Shown here: in pieces, positions 13,770-19,822 of the stretch
Layout: each line of letters opens with the position of its first letter
How positions within the stretch are numbered: position 1 is the stretch's first letter
Source: SIG673 sp964520875
GTDB taxonomy: Bacteria > Bacillota > Clostridia > Oscillospirales > CAG-272
NCBI GenBank assembly: GCA_964520875.1
Contig: CAZFQJ010000016.1
Location: 1 to 19,822, forward strand
Reading direction: 5' to 3'
DNA length: 19,822 nucleotides
Position numbers and translations under genes: made by a program
The notes under the pieces: generated by a model
Told to the model about the DNA's origin: nothing
Databases searched by the model: none
What the model saw: the letters and a program-made list of their open reading frames with translations, nothing else

Positions 13770-14642
13770 TCAATCGTAAGTATTATACACATGTTCGAAA
13801 TCACGCGCTTCTTTTTTCCATTCGGACGGTGAAAATCCCGTTATACGCCTGAAAAAGCTGCTGAAATAATTCCGGTTGGTAAATCCGAGAGCATCCGAGA
13901 CCTCTCCCACGCTTTTGCCGTCAAGCAGTAATTTTTTCGCTTCCGATATCGTAACTCCGTTACAATAAGCCGAGATACCGCAGCCCGCATATTTTGAAAA
14001 GACGCGTTTTGCGTTGCTCACGCTCATATTGCACTTAGCCGCTATATCGTCTATCGTCGGACGGTCGCTTACGCTCGTCGAAATAGTTTCGATCAGCCTC
14101 ATATAATTTTCTTCGGCACCGGAAGGATTTCCTACGGGAAACTGACTTTCGCCCATAAGAGACATAGTAAGTATATATTCCAGCCTGCTCACAAGAAGAG
14201 TCAGCTCGTTTCTTTTGCCGGGCTTCATGTTTTTAACAAGTATACCGTGTCCTCCGCCGAAATCCAATATGTTTTCCGCCTCGTAACGAAGACTGCGGAA
14301 TAGACTTGTCATCTCCTCGGAGACCTCGAAAGCACGCCCCGTGACGTCCGCCTTGACAGTTCCGTGAAAGCTGACGACGCCGAGCAAAAGAGGCTTGTCT
14401 CCGTCGGTCTTGACGCTATGAAACTCTCCCGGTCTGTGCCATACCGCCCAGCCTTTGCCGAGATGATATATCTTATCGTCCGCACATATAACGGCTCTGC
14501 CGTCAAGCACTACGACAAATTCCCAAAAATTATGGCTTTCTCCGCTGAAAACGAAGCCCGGGGGATCAAGATGACAGAAAAACGACACCATTTCTCTTAT
14601 AAATACGCTTCGTTCAACGGCAAAAGAAGAATATTCTCTCAT
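13770..14642 (-). CDS. AraC-family transcriptional regulator
   Basis: The 290-residue product has an N-terminal cupin-like sensing domain (about 25-95, with HNFWEFVVVLDG and WHRPGEFHSV) and a C-terminal pair of helix-turn-helices (about 188-285). PTIDDIAAKCNMSVSNAKRVF is the first and SVGEVSDALGFTNRNYFSSFFRRITGFSPSEWK the second, conserved one. This is the architecture of small-molecule-responsive regulators. GGAG lies 11 bases before the ATG. It is the first gene of a tight cluster with the thioesterase, flavin reductase-like and DUF6873 genes and probably controls it. The inducer is unknown. No clear promoter is visible between it and the upstream acyltransferase gene, 36 bases away. Confidence 0.92.
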   Translation of the reverse strand: MREYSSFAVERSVFIREMVSFFCHLDPPGFVFSGESHNFWEFVVVLDGRAVICADDKIYHLGKGWAVWHRPGEFHSVKTDGDKPLLLGVVSFHGTVKADVTGRAFEVSEEMTSLFRSLRYEAENILDFGGGHGILVKNMKPGKRNELTLLVSRLEYILTMSLMGESQFPVGNPSGAEENYMRLIETISTSVSDRPTIDDIAAKCNMSVSNAKRVFSKYAGCGISAYCNGVTISEAKKLLLDGKSVGEVSDALGFTNRNYFSSFFRRITGFSPSEWKKEARDFEHVYNTYD

Positions 14643-14660
14643 TAAAGCTAAATCTCCATT

Positions 14661-14685
14661 GCCCCTTCGGGGGCGTTTTTATTTT
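14661..14685 (+). terminator. Plus-oriented intrinsic terminator with no sense gene
   Basis: GCCCC-TTCG-GGGGC (14661-14674) is a stable UUCG-capped hairpin followed on the plus strand by GTTTTTATTTT. On the minus strand, where the neighbouring genes lie, it is followed by AATGGAG and lacks a U-tract. It sits between the acyltransferase stop and the AraC start, overlapping the former by a few bases. It may stop antisense transcription; its target transcript is not identified. Confidence 0.6.
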
Positions 14686-15593
14686 ATATCCTCAACAACT
14701 GTTGCGGGCGGAGTATCAAGCTCGCTCGGGTGCTTTAAGATGTAATCCATCTCCTTAAACGCAGTCGCGTAGTAATGACCGTCTGTTATCCTTTCGTCGA
14801 CAACCGCCGTATAGTCAAGATATTTTTTGACGGTCTCGGTTCCGTCCGCGTTACGCACCTTCTGTCTGTGTATGGAGCCGAAGGTTATGAACACGGGAAG
14901 ATTTCCGAAATTATATATATGATGATATATCGGAGGAATACCGAGAGACCCGAGGTTTGATATAAAGAATGAAGCGTGGAACGGAGACGCGTTATCGATG
15001 AATTTCGGCATGATACCGAAATAATCCATAAATCGAAGTATCTTCATAAATCCTCTGAACACGAGCGCCGGAAGCGCGAAGAACATTCTCGCCACTCGGT
15101 CAAAGCCGTTCGAATCTCCCGCTTGCTTTGCTACCGCTATCTTCTCTTCCATTTTGTTGTATACGTCGTATATCGTATCCTTCGGATCGAAGATGACCTT
15201 TATAATGCTCTCCTGAGCGTTTAGATCCATGCTCTTTTTTACCACCATACAGAGCCTTATATCGTCTCTCTTGTATATCCTTTGACCGGCTATAAAACGG
15301 TTGAGCGCCGGCTTCTGAGAGATAAGACGGACGTATGCCGCCGCCATGATATGCATAAACCCGAGACCCTTGTAGTCCTTTTTCTTGTCTCTGAGATACT
15401 CCTCGATTATGTCCATATCGACGCTGCTCTTAAAATAGTTCTGCGCGTCGCACCTGTCCTTCATGACGAACGGGGTTATATACATCATCGGCGGAAGAGT
15501 CCTTACACGTCTGCCGTCGCGACGGTCTCCGAGCCTTTTTCTCGGCTTTTTGACCTTTACCTTCTTTTCTTTTATCTTTTTTTCTTTCTTCAT
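14679..15593 (-). CDS. Stand-alone E2-type (2-oxoacid dehydrogenase) acyltransferase domain protein
   Basis: The 304-residue product matches the catalytic domain of 2-oxoacid dehydrogenase E2 subunits and chloramphenicol acetyltransferase-like folds. Evidence is LGFMHIMAAAYVRLISQKPALNRF (about 77-100), SFFISNLGSLGI (208-219), GSIHRQKV (239-246) and the C-terminal DERITDGHYYATAFKEM (266-282). It has no lipoyl or peripheral-subunit-binding domain; instead the first 30 residues are very rich in Lys and Arg. In active E2 enzymes the last motif reads DHRxxDG with a catalytic His; here Glu267 replaces it while Asp271 and Gly272 remain. The usual lipoyl-linked chemistry is therefore doubtful, and a different acyl acceptor or a structural role is possible. 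It follows comF after 42 bases. AAAGGCGG precedes the ATG. Confidence 0.75.
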   Translation of the reverse strand: MKKEKKIKEKKVKVKKPRKRLGDRRDGRRVRTLPPMMYITPFVMKDRCDAQNYFKSSVDMDIIEEYLRDKKKDYKGLGFMHIMAAAYVRLISQKPALNRFIAGQRIYKRDDIRLCMVVKKSMDLNAQESIIKVIFDPKDTIYDVYNKMEEKIAVAKQAGDSNGFDRVARMFFALPALVFRGFMKILRFMDYFGIMPKFIDNASPFHASFFISNLGSLGIPPIYHHIYNFGNLPVFITFGSIHRQKVRNADGTETVKKYLDYTAVVDERITDGHYYATAFKEMDYILKHPSELDTPPATVVEDIK

Positions 15594-15635
15594 AAAAATG
15601 TCCGCCTTTATATTTTGAGTTGTCAGCCGACCTTA

Positions 15636-16394
15636 TCAGATCTCTTCGGAGGTTTTACCGCGCCTGTTGTCGGTCTTTGCACACACGAGTCCCGTAACGC
15701 TTTTCGCTCCCGCGTTTTTAAGGAGCGAAGCGCATACTCCCATGCTTGCGCCGCTGGTAACTATATCGTCTATAAGTATAACGTGTTTTTCGTAAAAAGC
15801 TTCTCTTTCGCAAACGATACCGTAATTTTCCTCGGCATTCTCGCTCCGCCTCGCTTTATTCAGCGTTTTTTGAGAGGCCTCGCCTATATTCGAAAACACG
15901 GTCAAAAACTCCGCGCCCAACTTTTTCGCAACGGATCTTGCGAGCACCTCGGCTTGATCATGACCCGCTCTCCTTCTTGCGCTTTCGCTTCTCGGAATAT
16001 AGGTTATGAGCAAGGACCTCTTATTGTACAAAAGGTACCTAAGCTCTTCCCTGTCTTTGAGCGCGTCAACAAGCTCGCCCGCCAGAAAATCGAATACCTT
16101 TTTCTGTTTTTCGTCCTTGATACCGAGCACTATGTTTCTGCTCGCCGAGCTTCGTCTCATGCTGTAAGACGTTATGTGCACGAACGAATAGGAATGTCCG
16201 TTATAATTTATCCTGCAGATACATTTCGGATGCGGATAATTGCATGCCGTACATCTCATCTTGCTTTCGGTCTCATACATCTTCATGCAGTCATAACAAA
16301 GCACCGCGTTCTCATTCGGAAGCGCAATCCCGCAAGAAGCGCATTTCGGAACATATATAAGATCTAAAAGCACGGAAAAGATATCCTTCAGCAT
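15636..16394 (-). CDS. comFC: ComF-family phosphoribosyltransferase-like protein
   Basis: The 252-residue product has the two-part layout of ComFC. The N-terminal zinc-binding region has paired cysteines (Cys18/21, 33/36, 48/51, 58/60). The type I phosphoribosyltransferase domain has the PRPP loop VILIDDIVTSGASM at about 205-218. ComFC is needed for natural transformation in Bacillus and Helicobacter, where it binds single-stranded DNA, though in Clostridia it is usually found without the complete competence machinery. Here it follows recD2 after 3 bases, a DNA-metabolism context. The gene symbol is by family resemblance only. Confidence 0.88.
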   Translation of the reverse strand: MLKDIFSVLLDLIYVPKCASCGIALPNENAVLCYDCMKMYETESKMRCTACNYPHPKCICRINYNGHSYSFVHITSYSMRRSSASRNIVLGIKDEKQKKVFDFLAGELVDALKDREELRYLLYNKRSLLITYIPRSESARRRAGHDQAEVLARSVAKKLGAEFLTVFSNIGEASQKTLNKARRSENAEENYGIVCEREAFYEKHVILIDDIVTSGASMGVCASLLKNAGAKSVTGLVCAKTDNRRGKTSEEI

Positions 16395-16397
16395 AAT

Positions 16398-18680
16398 TCA
16401 AATATTCTCCGTATCGTCTCGGTACTCTTTTTTGGCGTAGATGTTTTCGGAATTCGATAATATATATCTAAGCCCCGTATAACGCTTCGTCTGTCTGTTG
16501 TTCTGTACCATTTGATGAACGAGGGGAGCTTGACCGACAAGTATCACCATGCTCTGTGCACGAGTTACCGCGGTATAAAGCAGGTTCCTCGTAAGGAGTC
16601 TGTCTCCGCAATTGTATATCGGGATTATGACATACGGATATTCGCTTCCCTGACTCTTATGGACCGTTATCGCATACGCATGCTCAAGCTCGTCAAGCAT
16701 TGTAAAATCATATCGCGTAAGGCGGCCGTCGAAATCTATCAGCATACATTCGTCGTCGCTTAAGACCGAAATGACGGTTCCTATATCTCCATTAAATATA
16801 CCGCACCCCGTCTCGCCCGCTTTTTCCCATGTTATATCGTAATCGTTCTTTATCTGCATCACGCGATCTCCCTCTCGGAAGACCGTTTCGCGGAATTTCT
16901 TTTCACGCTTTCTCGGCGAAGGTGGATTTAGCGCCCTTTGCAAAAGCATATTCAGCGCTTCCGTTCCCGCCGCGCCCTTATGCGACGGCGTTATCACCTG
17001 TATCTGACCGTAAAGATCGCTCCCGTATTTTTTCGGAAGCCTCTGTACGTACAACTGCGCGACGGTATCGGCTATCGCTTTATCGTCGTCGCGTGCGATA
17101 AAGAAGAAGTCGTTGTTCTTGCAAAACAGCTCCGGATCCTCTCCGGAATTTATCGCATGCGCGTTTGTGACTATGAGACTTTCGCCCGCCTGACGGAATA
17201 TCTTTTTCAAAACAACTGTCCTGTATCTTTCCGAACGCAGTATCTCGCAAAGAACGTTCCCCGCTCCGACAGACGGAAGCTGATCGGAGTCTCCTATGAG
17301 TATAAGTCTGCTTCCGGGTCTTATCGCCTTTAAGAGCGACGACATGAGCAGAGTATCTATCATGGAAGCCTCGTCTATTATTATCAGATCCTCGTCAAGC
17401 GGATTATTGGCGTCGCGCATAAACGAAGGCTCGCTTTCGTCCTTGTATACCATTTCCAGCATACGGTGTATCGTTCTTGCCTCATGCCCCGTGGCTTCCG
17501 TCATGCGTTTCGCCGCACGGCCGGTAGGCGCGGCGAGCACAAAGCTCTTTTTAAGGCTCGTAAAGAGGTCTATTATCCCCTTTATGACCGTCGTCTTACC
17601 CGTTCCCGGTCCTCCCGTAAGAACGAGCACGCCGCCGAGGAGCGAGTGTATTATAGCTTTTCTCTGCATAGCGTCGTAAACTATACCGAGACGCTTTTCG
17701 GTAGCGCCGATGAGCTCCTCCGCGCGCTCCTGCTCCTGAGGCTCGCAGACCGCTTCCAGCATATCAAGCTTATCTTTTATATAATATTCCGCGTCGTGAT
17801 ACGCTTTAAGGTATATGCACTCTCTTCCGCCTATGCTCTCGCAAACGACCTTCCCTTTATCGCAGAGCACGTCTATCGCGTCTCTGCAATCGGACGCTTC
17901 CACTCCGAGAAGCGCGCATGAAAGCTCGGTCAAACGGTCCTTCGGTACGAGCGTATGACCGTTATGGCGCGCGTTATAATTAAGAACGTACAGAATACCG
18001 CTTCTTACACGCTGAGGAGAATCGCCGTCGATACCGAGGTTCTTTGCGACCTTATCGGCTTTTTCAAATCCTATACCGCTTATCTCGTCGCAAAGCATAT
18101 ACGGATTCTGCTTCATCATATCGACCGCCGCGCCGCCCCAACGCTTGTATATCTTTACGGCGGTGGAGGGTCCGAAATAATCGCGGCAGAACATCATGAC
18201 CGTCCTTACACCGAACTGCTCCTTAAAGCTCTCGCTTATGCTCTTTGCCTTGGCAAGCGATATTCCGGGAATCGTCGCAAGCCTTGCCGGGTCTTTTTCT
18301 ATTATCTCAAACGTATTTTCGCCGAACGCCGCAACGACCTTTACCGCCATTTTCGGACCTATGCCCTTGACGGCTCTCGAAGAAAGGTACTGAAGTATCG
18401 CGGAAGAGGACGTCGGAAGCTGCTTTTCGAAATATTCGACCGAAAACTGTCTGCCGAACGTTTGATGAAAGCTCCACCTTCCGACCGCCTTCAGCGTCTC
18501 GCCGACGCTTACCGTCGGCATTATACCGACGAGGGTAACTATCTCGGTCTCGCCGTTTTCTGCCTCTCTTGAGATCTGACAGACCGTATACCCGTTATCC
18601 TCGTTACGATACGTCACATGCTCGACCGCACCGCTGACGGCATCTTTATCCGACGCGTTATCTCCGTTTATCACAGACAT
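16398..18680 (-). CDS. recD2: ATP-dependent 5'-3' DNA helicase RecD2
   Basis: RecD2 is a superfamily 1B 5'-3' helicase of bacteria without RecBC, acting in repair and replication-fork maintenance. The 760-residue product has an N-terminal OB-like domain, helix-hairpin-helix repeats (GIGPKMAVKVVAAFG; IPGISLAKAKSI) and the helicase core. That core shows Walker A GGPGTGKTT near 355, Walker B IIIDEAS, GDSDQLPSVGAGNVL, and near the C-terminus HKSQGSEYPYVIIP and NLLYTAVTRA. The start is placed at 18680, not at the open frame's farthest ATG (18776), which would overlap metK by almost 100 bases. The chosen ATG is one base after the metK TGA (TGATATG), suggesting coupled translation; no clear separate ribosome site is visible. 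comF follows after 3 bases. Confidence 0.95.
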   Translation of the reverse strand: MSVINGDNASDKDAVSGAVEHVTYRNEDNGYTVCQISREAENGETEIVTLVGIMPTVSVGETLKAVGRWSFHQTFGRQFSVEYFEKQLPTSSSAILQYLSSRAVKGIGPKMAVKVVAAFGENTFEIIEKDPARLATIPGISLAKAKSISESFKEQFGVRTVMMFCRDYFGPSTAVKIYKRWGGAAVDMMKQNPYMLCDEISGIGFEKADKVAKNLGIDGDSPQRVRSGILYVLNYNARHNGHTLVPKDRLTELSCALLGVEASDCRDAIDVLCDKGKVVCESIGGRECIYLKAYHDAEYYIKDKLDMLEAVCEPQEQERAEELIGATEKRLGIVYDAMQRKAIIHSLLGGVLVLTGGPGTGKTTVIKGIIDLFTSLKKSFVLAAPTGRAAKRMTEATGHEARTIHRMLEMVYKDESEPSFMRDANNPLDEDLIIIDEASMIDTLLMSSLLKAIRPGSRLILIGDSDQLPSVGAGNVLCEILRSERYRTVVLKKIFRQAGESLIVTNAHAINSGEDPELFCKNNDFFFIARDDDKAIADTVAQLYVQRLPKKYGSDLYGQIQVITPSHKGAAGTEALNMLLQRALNPPSPRKREKKFRETVFREGDRVMQIKNDYDITWEKAGETGCGIFNGDIGTVISVLSDDECMLIDFDGRLTRYDFTMLDELEHAYAITVHKSQGSEYPYVIIPIYNCGDRLLTRNLLYTAVTRAQSMVILVGQAPLVHQMVQNNRQTKRYTGLRYILSNSENIYAKKEYRDDTENI

Positions 18681-18681
18681 A

Positions 18682-19822
18682 TCAAAGCGCGAAGGCTTTT
18701 GCAAGCTTATCGGCAAGTTCGGTTCTTTCCCACGGAGCGTCAAGATCCTCTCTTCCCATATGACCGTAAGAAGCAAGCTTGCCGTATATGGGACGGCGAA
18801 GATCGAAGTTCTTTATTATAGCCGAGGGACGAAGGTCGAAAAACTCGCATACCTTTTCAGAGAGCTTCTCCTCGTCGACCTTTCCCGTACCGAACGTTTC
18901 GATCATGACGGAAACGGGCTTTGCGACTCCGATAGCATACGCTATCTCCACCTCACATTTATCCGCAAGTCCCGCTTTGACTATGTTCTTCGCGATATAT
19001 CTTGCCGCATACGCCGCGGTCCTGTCGACCTTCGTCGGGTCTTTGCCGGAAAACGCTCCGCCGCCGTGACGAGCCCAACCGCCGTAAGTATCGACTATTA
19101 TCTTTCTTCCCGTAAGTCCGGAATCTCCCATAGGACCGCCTATGACGAATCTTCCCGTCGGGTTTACGAATATCTTCATATCGCCACCGCAAAGCTCTGC
19201 GGGTATTATCGGCTTTATAACGTTTTCTATTATATCGGCTCTGAGCTTATCCATAGATACCTTATCTGAATGTTGAGACGATACAACGACGGTATCCACC
19301 GCGCTCGGAACACCGTTCTCGTAAAGGACGGTTACCTGCGTCTTTCCGTCCGGACGGAGATACGGAAGAATACCGTTCTTTCTTACTTCGGTAAGTCTCT
19401 TTGCGAGCTTATGAGCGAGAGATATCGGAAGCGGCATAAGCTCGGGCGTATCGTTACAGGCATAACCGAACATCATGCCCTGGTCTCCCGCGCCGTTGTC
19501 AAGACCGTCGTTCATCTCTCCTTCTTTGGCTTCAAGCGCCTTATCGACGCCCATGGCTATATCGGGAGATTGGGTATGTATAAGGTTCATGACGGAGCAT
19601 GTGTTGCCGTCAAAGCCGTATTCGGCGTTATCATAGCCTATCTCGCACACCGTGCGTCTGACTATGCTCTGATAGTCGACCTTCGCTTTTGTCGTTATCT
19701 CTCCCATTATACTGACCACGCCGGTAGTTGTAGTGGTCTCGCAAGCGACTCTTGACATGGGATCCTGCTTAAGAAGCTCGTCAAGTATAGCGTCGGAAAC
19801 GCTGTCGCATATTTTATCGGGG
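18682..19822 (-). CDS. metK: S-adenosylmethionine synthase (5' end outside window)
   Basis: MetK makes S-adenosylmethionine from methionine and ATP. The visible 379 or so residues begin in the ATP-binding motif at PDKICDSVSDAILDELLKQD, so roughly the first 15 residues lie beyond the right edge. The internal ATG at 19758 is not the start, because conserved coding sequence continues upstream of it. The hexapeptide region GAGDQGMMFGYA and the phosphate loop GGGAFSGKDPTKVDRTAAY are intact. The C-terminus (DAPWERTELADKLAKAF) is complete. It is translationally adjacent to recD2. In Clostridia metK is often controlled by a SAM riboswitch; any such leader would be outside this window. Confidence 0.97.
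   Translation of the reverse strand, partial: PDKICDSVSDAILDELLKQDPMSRVACETTTTTGVVSIMGEITTKAKVDYQSIVRRTVCEIGYDNAEYGFDGNTCSVMNLIHTQSPDIAMGVDKALEAKEGEMNDGLDNGAGDQGMMFGYACNDTPELMPLPISLAHKLAKRLTEVRKNGILPYLRPDGKTQVTVLYENGVPSAVDTVVVSSQHSDKVSMDKLRADIIENVIKPIIPAELCGGDMKIFVNPTGRFVIGGPMGDSGLTGRKIIVDTYGGWARHGGGAFSGKDPTKVDRTAAYAARYIAKNIVKAGLADKCEVEIAYAIGVAKPVSVMIETFGTGKVDEEKLSEKVCEFFDLRPSAIIKNFDLRRPIYGKLASYGHMGREDLDAPWERTELADKLAKAFAL

Noticed and set aside
15282..16367. 361-codon plus-strand open frame
   Set aside because: It is antisense to comF and the E2-like gene, both with clear family motifs. It has no recognisable domain and looks like a codon-usage shadow.
18681..18776. 32-residue longer N-terminus for RecD2
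   Set aside because: It lies wholly over the 3' end of metK and is not part of the RecD2 family; the ATG one base after the metK stop gives the expected start.
19756..19758. Internal ATG as the start of metK
   Set aside because: Conserved MetK sequence (PDKIC...DAILDELLKQDP) continues in frame to the window edge, so the gene is merely cut by the window.
1..19822. CRISPR arrays, insertion sequences, tRNA/rRNA genes, toxin-antitoxin or phage-defence genes
   Set aside because: No direct-repeat arrays, transposase motifs, tRNA-like T-loops in gaps or defence domains were seen. The window is housekeeping DNA apart from the elements reported.

Overview
The window looks like a stretch of chromosome from an anaerobic Bacillota bacterium, most likely an uncultured Clostridia member. 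The basis is gene content: the recJ-dtd-hemZ arrangement, a CdaA-type diadenylate cyclase, the MEP isoprenoid pathway (ispD, ispF), RecD2, a ComF-type phosphoribosyltransferase, several small clostridial families, strong AGGAG-type ribosome binding sites and sigma-A-like promoters. It is dense housekeeping DNA. I see no insertion sequence, phage gene, CRISPR array, tRNA or rRNA.

Layout, left to right. Positions 1-76 hold a strong promoter pointing out of the window and a weak terminator. rpe (104-754, minus) follows. A gap of about 300 bases (773-1078) holds divergent promoters, one for rpe and one for a small structured RNA on the plus strand (about 918-1070) that ends in a strong intrinsic terminator. 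From 1079 to 9458 everything is on the minus strand. In transcription order this is: cdaA, a 52-residue membrane microprotein coupled to cdaA, a terminator-like hairpin, an FAD-dependent dehydrogenase, an RseC-like membrane protein, recJ, dtd, hemZ and a uridine-kinase-family P-loop kinase. A divergent promoter region (9459-9715) separates this block from the only plus-strand operon, ispD-ispF-rlmN (9716-12099). That operon appears to end at a terminator lying inside the opposing gene. The rest (12063-19822) is minus strand again. In transcription order it is metK (5' end outside the window), recD2, comF, a lipoyl-less E2-type acyltransferase, then a compact cluster of an AraC regulator, a FlK-like thioesterase, a flavin reductase-fold protein and a DUF6873 protein.

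Functionally the window covers S-adenosylmethionine supply (metK) and a SAM user (rlmN), DNA repair (recJ, recD2), isoprenoid precursors (ispD, ispF), c-di-AMP signalling (cdaA), tRNA proofreading (dtd), tetrapyrrole-type radical SAM chemistry (hemZ) and pentose phosphate metabolism (rpe). The points most worth following up are the orphan small RNA, the microprotein that takes the usual place of cdaR behind cdaA, and the E2-like enzyme without the family's catalytic histidine. After those come the AraC-thioesterase-flavin reductase-DUF6873 cluster and the plus-oriented terminators embedded in or beside minus-strand genes. All identifications are from reading motifs; no database search was run.
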